The notes under the pieces are model-generated. The model did not search any database and was not told the DNA's origin. It was given only the letters and a program-made list of their open reading frames with translations. Source: Candidatus Pseudobacter hemicellulosilyticus (GTDB lineage: Bacteria; Bacteroidota; Bacteroidia; Chitinophagales; Chitinophagaceae). Taken from it: a DNA stretch of 64,000 nucleotides. The position numbers and the translations under genes are program-made. Each line of letters starts with the position of its first letter. Positions within the stretch are counted from its first letter, which is position 1. Where the stretch lies: NCBI GenBank assembly GCA_029202545.1, contig CP119311.1, forward strand, positions 3,100,001-3,164,000, read 5' to 3'. Positions 25,973 through 35,122 of this stretch are shown here, one piece after another.

Positions 25973-26302
25973 ATGAAAAAGCTACTAAGTTGCGCAGTAG
26001 CGACCGTCCTGGTCCTACTGTTGCAGGGTAATGTCCCCGCGCCTGTAAACCCTTCTTCCTTCACTCAGCAAGTGCCCGCAGCAAAAGCGCCAGCAACCGT
26101 GAACTATACCTGGTACTATGACTCCTGGTATACACAGCCGGTTGGCATCGTTTGCTCATTAGGCGAAGAACTGGATCGCCTGCGCTCCCAGTGGCCAGGG
26201 TACACCTTTTCCGCCGTGTACTATTTCGGCCTGTACGCATTCGAGTACGGATGGCACTCGTATTCCACCACGACCATCATTTATAGTGATTTCACCTGGT
26301 AA
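25973..26302 (+). CDS. Small secreted protein of unknown function
   Basis: A 109-residue protein with an N-terminal signal peptide ('MKKLLSCAVATVLVLLLQGN'). The mature part is rich in aromatic residues ('YTWYYDSWYTQP', 'YYFGLYAFEYGWHSY') and has a single cysteine ('GIVCSLGEE'). It is not homologous to the four-cysteine peptides. It converges on the SusD gene at 26373 with a 70-bp gap holding a hairpin. It is therefore the third short secreted gene in this window to face a SusD 3' end. No function can be given. Confidence 0.7.
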   Translation: MKKLLSCAVATVLVLLLQGNVPAPVNPSSFTQQVPAAKAPATVNYTWYYDSWYTQPVGIVCSLGEELDRLRSQWPGYTFSAVYYFGLYAFEYGWHSYSTTTIIYSDFTW

Positions 26303-26320
26303 ACCAGGCGAATCACTATA
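26282..26320. terminator. Long hairpin overlapping the stop of the small secreted gene
   Basis: TATAGTGATTTCACCTGG pairs with CCAGGCGAATCACTATA (one mismatch, one bulge) around a 4-nt loop. It spans the TAA stop and separates convergent genes. No U-tract follows, so termination is less certain than pausing or mRNA 3'-end protection. Confidence 0.5.
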
Positions 26321-26372
26321 AAATGATTGGTCTTTCCCATTAATAACCCGGAACCTGCAACAGCGCTGAGTC

Positions 26373-27746
26373 TCACTTCAGCTGTCCTGCTGGTATAGGA
26401 AACAACGCCTTTCCAGGATCGTAGTTTGGCTTTACCAGCGGTAGCAGTTCATCAGCGAGTGATTGCTCCGGGTTATTCCTTCCCCTCATTCTCTTCAGAT
26501 CCAGGAACCGATGTCCCCATTCTGTAAAGAACTCCAGCTTTCGTTCCTGTTCCACCAGTACCAGTAACTGTGCAGCTGATAATCCCTGTGCCACAGCCGG
26601 TAATCCACTTCGCTTGCGGATCTCAGATAGATCTTCGGCGGCGGACCCTGGCCCATAGAGCAGTCCTGTGTGACAACTGGCCTCCGCCCTGATCAGGTAT
26701 AATTCCGCCAGCCTTTGTACGATATTGTATTCCGTAGGCAGACTGGCCTTTCTTATTTTGAACTTAGCCGGATAGTATAAGTTCTGATTCCCCTGCCTGT
26801 ACAAACCCAGCCACTGCGATTTGCGCTGATCGCCCGACGAAAAGCTGCTCAGCAATCCGGGCGTTATAATAAAGGTTGGCGGCGAAGCGCCCAGTGGCAG
26901 ATAATAGGTGGCTTCCATAGTAGAACCCACACCGGCAGCAGGTTGCAGCTGCCAGATGGTTTCCCGGCTCTGACTGGAGAACACCCGCGTCAGGGTCTCC
27001 AGCCTGTACTGGCCGGATCTGATCACCTCCGTAGCCTTTTGCGCCGCTTTGTCAAATTCGCCGGCATACAATAACACACGCGCCAGCAAAGCTGATGCCG
27101 CCCATCGGCCGGCTCGCGTGTTCCCATCATACAGGCTATCATAGGTAGGGATGGTATCCGGCAATAGTTTCTCGGCTTTAAGCAAGTCGTCCGTCATGAA
27201 CGCATATAGTACGCGCTGACTGACCGGCGGTTCAATAGATGATATCCGGTAATCCGATGTATTGACCATCGGTACTTCTCCAAAAAAATTGACCAGGTAG
27301 AAATAACTGAAAGCCCGCACGAAGTGGGCTTCACCCAGCAGTTGCTGACGAAGTTTAGGATAGAGCTGCACATTCTTTGTAAGCTCTTCTATACCTATGT
27401 TGCATTTGTAGATGGCGCCGTACAGACAGGTCCAGAAATTGGCCAGCAATTTATTGTCGGGCTGTATCCGGTTATAAAAGAAAGCAGTGTCAGGACCATC
27501 GGGGTTCCTGGCGCTGAAAGCAAGCTCGTCTGCATATAAGGCGGACAGCTTGGATAGAGGTCCGTTGGTAATGGCAGAAGCAATTGTGAATTCCCGGTAA
27601 ATATTGGCAATAGCGCCGTCGGCGCCTTCATTGGTGCTGAATACGGTGCCGGCTGAAGTGGAAGTGGGTGGTTCACCTACGTCCAGCCATTTCTTACAAT
27701 TCGTCAATAAGAATGTACAGAGGATGATGACGGTATATGGTCGCAT
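26373..27746 (-). CDS. SusD/RagB-family outer membrane lipoprotein
   Basis: 457 residues with lipobox cysteine 17 ('LLTNCKKWLDV'). Family helices 'LLGEAHFVRAFSYFYLVNFF' and 'RWAASALLARVLLYAGEF' and the C-terminal signature 'VEQERKLEFFTEWGHRFLDL' are present. It follows its SusC gene on the minus strand with a 17-bp gap. It is a close architectural match to the SusD at 22078 (both have 'FFTEWGHR'), which suggests related substrates for the two loci, although base composition differs. Confidence 0.95.
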   Translation of the reverse strand: MRPYTVIILCTFLLTNCKKWLDVGEPPTSTSAGTVFSTNEGADGAIANIYREFTIASAITNGPLSKLSALYADELAFSARNPDGPDTAFFYNRIQPDNKLLANFWTCLYGAIYKCNIGIEELTKNVQLYPKLRQQLLGEAHFVRAFSYFYLVNFFGEVPMVNTSDYRISSIEPPVSQRVLYAFMTDDLLKAEKLLPDTIPTYDSLYDGNTRAGRWAASALLARVLLYAGEFDKAAQKATEVIRSGQYRLETLTRVFSSQSRETIWQLQPAAGVGSTMEATYYLPLGASPPTFIITPGLLSSFSSGDQRKSQWLGLYRQGNQNLYYPAKFKIRKASLPTEYNIVQRLAELYLIRAEASCHTGLLYGPGSAAEDLSEIRKRSGLPAVAQGLSAAQLLVLVEQERKLEFFTEWGHRFLDLKRMRGRNNPEQSLADELLPLVKPNYDPGKALFPIPAGQLK

Positions 27747-27763
27747 ACTAATGAGCTTTTGGT

Positions 27764-30700
27764 TTATAAACTGATCTCAACGCCGGCCCGGATGGTTCGG
27801 AGCGATGGCATTGCTTGTGTAAAAAGGAGGGTGGGGTCGCCACCTTTGAAAGGCGTGAGGGTTATAAGGTTGCTGCCTTCACAGAAGATCTTGCCGGATC
27901 GGATATGCAGCTTTTCCGCGGCCTTGGGTGTAAGCGTATAGCTGATGCCCGCTGTTCGCAGGCGCAGATAGGAGGCATTGACCAGCATATCTGTTGAAGA
28001 GATCAGCAGGCGGTTGGATTGTTTTTCAGAATTGCCGCTGCTGGCCGACCAGCGGGGCAGTGGCGCATCCTGGCCAGGCGTGGTCCATCGTTCCAGGACC
28101 TGCCAGGGCTGGTTGGTGGTCAGCAATGGGTTCAGCATACCCGGTGGACTGAACGCGTATTGTTCCTGCAGCGGATTGGGCGCCTTCTGGCATCGGCCTT
28201 CTATCAGCAGGCTGCACTCAAACTGACCAAACCGGAGCTCGTTGTACCAACTACCGTAAATAGATGGGTCAAGGTGACCGATCACTTGTCTGTCGTCATC
28301 ATTGTACAGCTGGTCCTTATTAACGTCCACCACCTGGTAGAAGCCACTATCCGCCGATAAGCCCGCACGTTGCATGCCCAGTACCACACTCAGCGGTTGT
28401 CCTATGCGCAGGCTACGGGCATAGAGGGAGTTCTCCAGGTCGGGGAAGGCCACCAGTTTGTTTTTAGGGATGGTGACCAGGATGCGACTGAACCAGCGGA
28501 ATGAATCTCCTGCCTTCAGACTGTTGGAGAGTTCTATCTCCCAGCCCGAATTCCGGATCACTGCAGGATAGTTAAATGCCCTGATCTCTGAGAAACCTGT
28601 CTGGGCAGGCAGCTTGACGGCCATCAGCTGGCGGGAGCTCCGGTTGGAATACCAGGCTACAGAAAGGAACAGGTTCTCCAGGCATTTCATCTCGTAGGCC
28701 AGTTCTGTCTTGAGACTTTTCTGCCAGCCCAGCGAAGGGTTGGAAAGGCGCACCGGCTTCAGGGTGGCAGTACCGGCATAGCTATTGCCTTTGACTGCCT
28801 GCCACATGTCCAGGTAACTGTAATTGTTGGTCTGGTCGTTCCCGCTGGTGCCAATGCTGCCCCTTAGCTTGCCATAGGAGAACAGTGAGGAGTTGCTGTC
28901 GCCTGGGCTGCTGCTGAATAACATCCAGGCTCCGCTGAATGCGCCATAGGTAGTTAACTGTTCGTCGGCCCCAAACCGGCTGCTGCCATCCACCCGGGCG
29001 GTGGCATTGGCAAACAGTTTGTCTTTGTACGTAAGGCCCATTCTTCCAAACAGTCCAACATAGCGGTACAGCGATCCATAGTCGGTCAGTTTGGAATCAC
29101 CTGCCATTTCCGGCAGGCGAAGGAAGGCGTCATTATTATAACCACTGCGCTGGTTGAGACTGCCAGTATTGGTCTGCTCAATCAACGTGCCGCCTACCGT
29201 TCCGGTAAAACGCAGGGCGCACCTGGTGCAGGTGTCTTTGAAGCTGATCTGTGGTTCCAGGATATAAGTGGTGAACTTGTTGTCGGCCGTAGTGGAAGAA
29301 CCCGTATTGTCCGGCCCTGGCGGATTGGCGGCCATTGGATGGCTGGCATATTCATCGGACTGCATATTGTTCATACCAAGATTGGCGCGCAGCTTTATTT
29401 TCCTGGAAAGCCGGTATTCCAGCTGGAGGTTAGTGGTGAGCGAGCTGGTCTTGATCTGGTAGGTGTTGCGCAGTACCGCCAGCGGGTTCAGGAAGCCAAG
29501 CTCATTTTCACTGAACACCAGCGCCCCGCCTTCGGCAAGGGCTGGTGTATTGGGCGCCTGGTAGATCAGCGAGCGAAGCTCTGCCGTAGGCAGGGAGTAA
29601 GTGGATCGTCCCAGCAGGAAGGACAGCTGCATATTGAATTTGTCGGTAGGCTGATAGTTGACATTGCCATGCAGGGTAAACTGCCTGTTGTTGAAGGAAC
29701 CAGGCAGGATACTCTTCTCTTCCCGCAGCCCGGCGCTGCTGTAAAAACTGAGCTGCCCGGTACCACCATAGGCCGATACATATCCCTTTGTGCTGGCTGC
29801 ACTATTGCCCAGTATCAGTTGAGGGAAATTAGTATAGCGGTTAGTGTCCCAGAGTACCAGGTCCGGCGCATACCGGCTGTCCACAGAGAAGCCGGCATTT
29901 GTCAACGCTTCTTTGCGCAGGGAAACGTATTGCCGGGTATCCAGTAATCTTGGTATCACAGTGGCATGGGAACTGCCATGGCTGATACGGGCATTGAGGG
30001 TGATCTTTTGGGCCAGGCCCTGCCGGGTAGTGATATGGATCACGCCATTGGCGCCGCGCGATCCATAGATAGCTGTAGCATCTGCATCTTTCAGCACTTC
30101 TACACTTTCTACATCGTCCGGATTGATATCGTTGAGACAACCCATGCCGTAATTGGGATCGGATTCTGCATTCCCGGCCATGGAGCTGATCCTGCTGAGG
30201 GTACTGATATTGTAATTCAGCGGCACCAGGTTAAGAGTGATCAGCGGTTGTCCTGAAGGCAGGGAGCGTGCTCCCGGCTGTTCTCCTATGAACTGACGGC
30301 CCCGGAGCAGGATGCTGAAGTTGGCGCCATTGATGCCACTGGTGGAAATGATGTCCAGTCCGGGCACTTTCCCTTTTAGTGCATCTATGATATTGTCCGA
30401 CTCCAGTTCCCTGCCGGAAACACTAAAGCTGTTGCCGGTGTAGGTGCGCCGTTTTTCCTTGCCATAGCCCGTTATAACATGCTGGCTCAATAGCTTGATG
30501 CGCCTTTGCATAGTGACGGTCTCATTGTGCATGCCGCCTACAGGGATCAACCTGACATGATAGTTGGTATGGGTAAGCTGGATCATACGAATACCAGGTC
30601 TGGCCGGCAACAGGATCTTGCCGAAGAAATCAGAATAATAAGACCCGGTCGTTCCCTGTTCCTGTGCTGTTACACCTTCAATAGGTATATTGTGCTCGTC

Positions 30701-31075
30701 TACCACTTTAAGTTCTATCCTTTCCTGGTAGATGGCCGTTTCCTGTTGGGATTCTGCTGGTGGCTTGCTGTTACCGAAGATATACGCTTCTCCACTGAGC
30801 AGGTAATATCTTCCCGTTACTTTTTCTACAGCGTCCAATACACGGCGAACAGTGACTTTCTTTGTTTCGAACCGTAGTTTCCGGTTCTGGAGATTACCGA
30901 AGTTGATGGCAAAAATTGTTATCTGGCGCTGTTCCTTTAATTCATGCAGCGCCTGACGAACCGTGACTGGTAATTCTTTGAAGACAATCAGGGAGTCTTC
31001 CTTTGATCCTGTCTGGCCGTTACTGATGCAGGTGCATAGAACGGCAATAAGAATGAGTAGTAAATTCTTAAACAT
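27764..31075 (-). CDS. SusC/RagA-family TonB-linked outer membrane protein with STN domain
   Basis: 1103 residues. Signal peptide at about 1-20; STN domain at about 33-108 ('TVRQALHELKEQRQITIFAI', 'TVRRVLDAVEKVTGRYY'); a divergent carboxypeptidase-regulatory-like domain at about 120-195; plug with 'DALKGKVPGLDIISTSGING' and 'DADATAIYGSRGANGVIHIT'; barrel to the end. It is the receptor of a complete minus-strand sigma-FecR-SusC-SusD locus (33351 to 26373) and should signal through the FecR encoded 375 bp upstream. No enzyme genes accompany the locus. Confidence 0.95.
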   Translation of the reverse strand: MFKNLLLILIAVLCTCISNGQTGSKEDSLIVFKELPVTVRQALHELKEQRQITIFAINFGNLQNRKLRFETKKVTVRRVLDAVEKVTGRYYLLSGEAYIFGNSKPPAESQQETAIYQERIELKVVDEHNIPIEGVTAQEQGTTGSYYSDFFGKILLPARPGIRMIQLTHTNYHVRLIPVGGMHNETVTMQRRIKLLSQHVITGYGKEKRRTYTGNSFSVSGRELESDNIIDALKGKVPGLDIISTSGINGANFSILLRGRQFIGEQPGARSLPSGQPLITLNLVPLNYNISTLSRISSMAGNAESDPNYGMGCLNDINPDDVESVEVLKDADATAIYGSRGANGVIHITTRQGLAQKITLNARISHGSSHATVIPRLLDTRQYVSLRKEALTNAGFSVDSRYAPDLVLWDTNRYTNFPQLILGNSAASTKGYVSAYGGTGQLSFYSSAGLREEKSILPGSFNNRQFTLHGNVNYQPTDKFNMQLSFLLGRSTYSLPTAELRSLIYQAPNTPALAEGGALVFSENELGFLNPLAVLRNTYQIKTSSLTTNLQLEYRLSRKIKLRANLGMNNMQSDEYASHPMAANPPGPDNTGSSTTADNKFTTYILEPQISFKDTCTRCALRFTGTVGGTLIEQTNTGSLNQRSGYNNDAFLRLPEMAGDSKLTDYGSLYRYVGLFGRMGLTYKDKLFANATARVDGSSRFGADEQLTTYGAFSGAWMLFSSSPGDSNSSLFSYGKLRGSIGTSGNDQTNNYSYLDMWQAVKGNSYAGTATLKPVRLSNPSLGWQKSLKTELAYEMKCLENLFLSVAWYSNRSSRQLMAVKLPAQTGFSEIRAFNYPAVIRNSGWEIELSNSLKAGDSFRWFSRILVTIPKNKLVAFPDLENSLYARSLRIGQPLSVVLGMQRAGLSADSGFYQVVDVNKDQLYNDDDRQVIGHLDPSIYGSWYNELRFGQFECSLLIEGRCQKAPNPLQEQYAFSPPGMLNPLLTTNQPWQVLERWTTPGQDAPLPRWSASSGNSEKQSNRLLISSTDMLVNASYLRLRTAGISYTLTPKAAEKLHIRSGKIFCEGSNLITLTPFKGGDPTLLFTQAMPSLRTIRAGVEISL

Positions 31076-31450
31076 TGTAAAGATTTTAAGGTCGCCCGGA
31101 TCTTATAGGACCCTGGCTGGTTAGTTAATGATCAGGTACTTGCAATGGTGCCGGTCAGGATGCAGGGGTAATGTGCTGGAAGCAGGCCCTCTTAGGGAGG
31201 GCTACTTCCAGGAAAGAATGCGAAGGGTATAGGCATACCACTGCCAGGGCAGCAATAGCCGCTGTGTTAATGATGGTTTCACATAGGATCATGCAATTCG
31301 GTAAAAGGATAAAGCATTTCCAGGATGGCAGTGGATGTTGCCATGGAATGGATGATGATCACCGCTTTTCTGGTAGGAGAAGGTTGAAACGTATAGGTTT
31401 TCTCAGCGGTGACAGAGCCTGTTATCATCATCAGCTGCTGTGGATAAAAT
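31076..31450. other. Gene-free gap between FecR and SusC (minus-strand locus)
   Basis: 375 bp with no coding frame I can support. No TAnnTTTG box or strong hairpin was seen on the minus strand. The gap is much longer than the FecR-SusC spacing at the other loci (12, 77 and 61 bp), so a separate SusC promoter or a leader is possible here. Confidence 0.4.
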
Positions 31451-32659
31451 TTAGTAGTTTTTCGAGGATTGGAAATTGCGGATGAAAAAAGTATCGTTCT
31501 GTAATCTATAATCGATAAGGTTCCCCTTGTGCAGGTGTTCAAGTATCTCTGGCAGAGGTGTGGTCTTTGGAAGCCCTGAGATCATTACCTCGTTCTCGTC
31601 CAGGTTGTCTTCTATCACCATTGGATTTAGGTACCAGCGTTGCAGATCATGCAGGATCTCTTTCACAGAGGACATCTCGAAAGAAAAATAATTCCTTGTC
31701 CAGGCTGTGATATGACTGGTGTCCAAAGGCAGTTGCCTGATATGCTGACCGGCTATGCCCACAGTTTCTCCCGGTTTCAGCTGGACCGGTTTTCCGCCCA
31801 CGTTAATACTGATTTTGCCATTCAGCAGGGTAGTGCGTAACATCGGCTCATTAGCATAGGCGTTGATGTTGAAAGTAGTGCCCATGACCTGTATCTCCGC
31901 TGCTCCGGCTTTTACCTTAAATAATTCTGCGCGGTCGCGGCTGGCTACAAAATAAGCCTCGCCGGTAAGTGTGATCTCCCTGCTGTCCCCTGTAAAAGGA
32001 ACAGGGAACCGGATGGAAGAACTGGCATTGAGCAGTACTACCGTGCCGTCGGACAGTCTTACCCTGTAGGTGCTGCCGACTGGCGTTACGATAGTGTTGT
32101 ACCCGGCTTCCATATTCGTGGGGGATCCACTGATCTGGTATTGTAAAAGAGCTGATGAATCTGTATAGGTGAGCACGTTGCCCTGGCTGATCCGGATAGG
32201 CGCCTGGTCCTTGCCCAGTGGATATTGCCTGCCATCGGTCGTTTGCAGGTAAGGCCCCCGCTGTGCTATCAGCCGTTTTTCTTCTGTAGCCGGCCGGATG
32301 GCGGACGGTACGGTGGCTTCCTTTTTAGGTGTTGTGACCAGCAGATAGATGAGACCTGTCAACACAATAGCCAGTAACACTGCTGCTATACGAAGCACTG
32401 CCCGCCGGCGCCACCATTCTACCTTTATTGGCTGCAGATAGCCTTTATGCGCCATGGACTCCACAAATTCTTCAAAGGTCTTTCGGTGTAACTCGGAGCG
32501 AACCAGCTCTTTGATGGTTTCATCAGGGATATTGTACAGATCACGCATAGCAGGGTTGTCCAGCAGTTCATTCCACAACTGTTCTTCTTCGGGGAGTAAA
32601 GGTTCTCCCAGAAATAGCTTGACCCTGATAGCGATCAATTGATATCGTTTGTCCATCAT
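31451..32659 (-). CDS. FecR-family anti-sigma factor
   Basis: 402 residues. The cytoplasmic N-terminal part (about 1-85) has the acidic 'LGEPLLPEEEQLWNELL' motif. One membrane segment ('VLRIAAVLLAIVLTGLIYLL') is followed by the periplasmic FecR domain (about 190-290: 'GYNTIVTPVGSTYRVRLSDG', 'VMGTTFNINAY') and the C-terminal DUF4974 domain ('YFSFEMSSVKEILHDLQRWY'). It pairs with the sigma factor 104 bp upstream and the STN-bearing SusC downstream. Confidence 0.93.
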   Translation of the reverse strand: MMDKRYQLIAIRVKLFLGEPLLPEEEQLWNELLDNPAMRDLYNIPDETIKELVRSELHRKTFEEFVESMAHKGYLQPIKVEWWRRRAVLRIAAVLLAIVLTGLIYLLVTTPKKEATVPSAIRPATEEKRLIAQRGPYLQTTDGRQYPLGKDQAPIRISQGNVLTYTDSSALLQYQISGSPTNMEAGYNTIVTPVGSTYRVRLSDGTVVLLNASSSIRFPVPFTGDSREITLTGEAYFVASRDRAELFKVKAGAAEIQVMGTTFNINAYANEPMLRTTLLNGKISINVGGKPVQLKPGETVGIAGQHIRQLPLDTSHITAWTRNYFSFEMSSVKEILHDLQRWYLNPMVIEDNLDENEVMISGLPKTTPLPEILEHLHKGNLIDYRLQNDTFFIRNFQSSKNY

Positions 32660-32763
32660 AGTAGCTTTTTTTCGATCCTGGTACTATTTATAAAAACGGG
32701 CAGATTGGAAGAAAATAGGTAATTCAGCGAATTATTTTTTTGAATCAGTTTTTTGGAATTTTT

Positions 32764-33351
32764 TTACCCGTATAGGGCCACCAAAATGAGGAGGGGAAAA
32801 AGCTGGTCTATCAGGTGCGGGTATTGTTCTTCTATGATCTTTCGGGCCGCATCCAGTGCTTTTTTTCTTTGCGAACGTACGCTGGTGACCTGCCAGCCTG
32901 TAATGGCAGCGATCTCCTCGGCTGATTTGTTGTTCATGATCATTTCTTCCAGGATGACAAAGTTGCTGAGGGATAGCTTTTCCCGGAGTACGTCCACCAG
33001 TTGTTTGAATATCTCCAGGGTTTCCTCATCGATACATGGATCGGCCTGATCGGCAATATGCTGAACAGCTTCTATGGATACCTGGTTGCGGATGTTTTTC
33101 TCACGCAATTTATCAATGCAGCCATTTCTGACACTGACGTACAGAAATGCTTTCACTTCCTTCCAGGTGCTGAACCTGGCGCCAATCTGCCAGGTTTTTG
33201 CGATCACAACATTGACCACATCTTCCCTGTCTTCCAGCGGGAGACCATATTTATAAGTGGAGCTCAATAGCGCCTGGTAGTAGTTGAGGTATAAAAGCGC
33301 ATGATCTTCTTTCCTGTTATGGAAAGCAACATCGTTGCCAATGTGGCTCAT
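32764..33351 (-). CDS. ECF RNA polymerase sigma-70 factor
   Basis: 195 residues. Region 2 covers about 20-95 ('YYQALLSSTYKYGLPLEDRE', 'DVVNVVIAKTWQIGARF') and region 4 about 120-170 ('LSNFVILEEMIMNNKSAEEI', 'AAITGWQVTSVRSQRKKAL'). A hydrophobic tail ('LIDQLFPLLILVALYG') ends the protein, as in the sigma factor at 9881. It lies first in the sigma-FecR-SusC-SusD locus and is presumably bound by the adjacent FecR. Confidence 0.92.
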   Translation of the reverse strand: MSHIGNDVAFHNRKEDHALLYLNYYQALLSSTYKYGLPLEDREDVVNVVIAKTWQIGARFSTWKEVKAFLYVSVRNGCIDKLREKNIRNQVSIEAVQHIADQADPCIDEETLEIFKQLVDVLREKLSLSNFVILEEMIMNNKSAEEIAAITGWQVTSVRSQRKKALDAARKIIEEQYPHLIDQLFPLLILVALYG

Positions 33352-33633
33352 GATCGATTGGATTTAATAATAAAAGAACTGTTTGCGGAAAACTAACAAT
33401 GAGGGGAATGACTCAGTACTTTGAGTCCGTAGCGAGGGCAACCATGAGGAAACTGTAGCGCTTGGCAGAGGAGATAATAAGATCGTTAGAATTTGGTCGC
33501 ATGATATAAATTGATACATTTAGAACAGTTAACCAAAAAAAACACCCGGTTGTATCACGGTAAAATTAGTGTTAAATAACTAAGACCAAGCCAGGACTGG
33601 AATTTATGTAGAAATATTTCCGGCTTGGATAGG

Positions 33634-33644
33634 GTAACGGTTAC
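33634..33644. promoter_or_regulatory. Palindrome GTAAC-G-GTTAC upstream of the FGE-like gene
   Basis: An 11-bp odd palindrome, 117 bp before the chosen start at 33762 and inside the 410-bp divergent region 33352-33761. It may be a regulator site. No TAnnTTTG box stands out and no gene is seen in the region. Confidence 0.3.
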
Positions 33645-33761
33645 ACGTACAGTCTTTTAAATTTTGAATTATTGATTCCGGTCATTTTAAAGGAAGTTCT
33701 CCTTAGGAATATTTGTCTTAGTTTTGGTTCTTCCGTATTAACCGGCGGATGTCTACAATAC

Positions 33762-34871
33762 ATGAATGCTATTCATTTTGTTGTCAGGAAAAGATGGAGG
33801 GTTCCTGTCCTGGCGCTGGCCCTGCTGGCAGCAGGCTGCGGACAGCAGGCTGGTAAAGAAGTAAAGCTGGACGAACCAATAGATACCACGAAGCAGCTGC
33901 ATGCCGAAAGCTGTTCCGATATTCCTTCGCGACCTACTGCCGCCACGGCCGCTCAAACAGTCACCAGCGGAGATACCAGCACTGCCGGTATGGTCTGGAT
34001 CCCTGGCGGTAATTTCTCTATGGGCGCCAATGAGTTTGCCGATGCGTTGCCTAAACATACTGTTCGGGTGAAAGGTTTTTATATGGATGCGCATGAGGTG
34101 ACCAATGCGCAGTTTGCCGCCTTCGTGAAAGCAACGGGGTATGTAACCGTGGCGGAGCGCCCACTGGATCCCAAAGATTATCCCGGCGTTCCGGTGGAAC
34201 AACTGGTGCCCGGATCGGCAGTGTTTACACCGCCGGCGCAAAAGGTTTCTCTGGACAATCCCCTGAGATGGTGGACCTACCAGGCAGGCGCCAGCTGGAA
34301 ACAGCCTAAAGGACTACAGAGCAGTATCAAAGGACGCGACAAAGACCCCGTAGTACAGGTCTGTTATGAAGACGCCGCTGCCTATGCCCGCTGGGCCGGG
34401 AAGCGACTGCCCACCGAAGCGGAATGGGAGTTTGCCGCCCGCGGTGGCCAGCAGCATGAAACCTATTATTGGGGCGATCAGCTAAAGCCAGGCGGTAAAT
34501 GGCCGGCTAATATTTTCCAGGGTGAATTTCCCTCCGGTAATCTCCGGGAAGATGGCTACCAGGAACTGGCGCCTGTAGGTTCTTTCCCCGCCAACGCCTA
34601 TGGCCTCTATGATATGGAAGGCAATGTATGGGAATGGTGTCATGATCTGTATCGCCCGGACTATTATAAAAATTCTCCGGCCGATAACCCGCAGGGCCCT
34701 TCCAGCTCTTATGATCCGCAGGAGCCCGGTACTGTTAAACATGTACAGCGCGGCGGCTCCTTTCTTTGCAGTGATGCCTATTGCAATAGGTATAAAGCTG
34801 GCAGTCGCGGTAAAGGAGAAACCACCAGCGCCAGCAATAACCTGGGCTTCCGCTGTGTAAAGGATAAGTAG
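33762..34871 (+). CDS. Formylglycine-generating-enzyme (SUMF1) family lipoprotein
   Basis: The start at 33762 is chosen because it yields a lipoprotein signal ('VLALALLAAGCGQQAG'); an ATG 90 bp upstream adds unrelated sequence. The 369-residue protein has a full FGE-sulfatase domain: 'GMVWIPGGNFSMGANEF', 'HEVTNAQFAAFVKATGY', 'RLPTEAEWEFAARGG' and 'YDMEGNVWEWCHD'. The C-terminal 'GGSFLCSDAYCNRYKAGS' keeps both cysteines, five apart, that bind copper and catalyse Cys-to-formylglycine conversion in true FGEs. Many SUMF1 relatives lack them, so this one may be an active sulfatase activator on the periplasmic side. No sulfatase gene is in the window. Confidence 0.9.
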   Translation: MNAIHFVVRKRWRVPVLALALLAAGCGQQAGKEVKLDEPIDTTKQLHAESCSDIPSRPTAATAAQTVTSGDTSTAGMVWIPGGNFSMGANEFADALPKHTVRVKGFYMDAHEVTNAQFAAFVKATGYVTVAERPLDPKDYPGVPVEQLVPGSAVFTPPAQKVSLDNPLRWWTYQAGASWKQPKGLQSSIKGRDKDPVVQVCYEDAAAYARWAGKRLPTEAEWEFAARGGQQHETYYWGDQLKPGGKWPANIFQGEFPSGNLREDGYQELAPVGSFPANAYGLYDMEGNVWEWCHDLYRPDYYKNSPADNPQGPSSSYDPQEPGTVKHVQRGGSFLCSDAYCNRYKAGSRGKGETTSASNNLGFRCVKDK

Positions 34872-35122
34872 GACTATTGGCATCAAAGCTGCAACGGTAA
34901 GTGACGATGGAGGCCGGGTCAGGCGCCATCCGAATGCTGTAAACCAGGAGCAAAGCCCTTGTACAACAGACGGCTGGATTGTCGGTAAACGCAGGATCAA
35001 CAGCTCCTATTGATAAGAGAACCGTTTACACCGGGCCTGGATAGTAAGTGGCAGCAGGCGCAACGACAAATAATAATACTGCTGCCTGGCTATAAAATTT
35101 CTCACAAAAGAAAAATCCTCCA

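Noticed and set aside
25973..26302. Membership of the small secreted protein at 25973 in the four-cysteine peptide family
   Set aside because: Only one cysteine in the mature part and no DPCP core; it shares only size, secretion and position relative to SusD.
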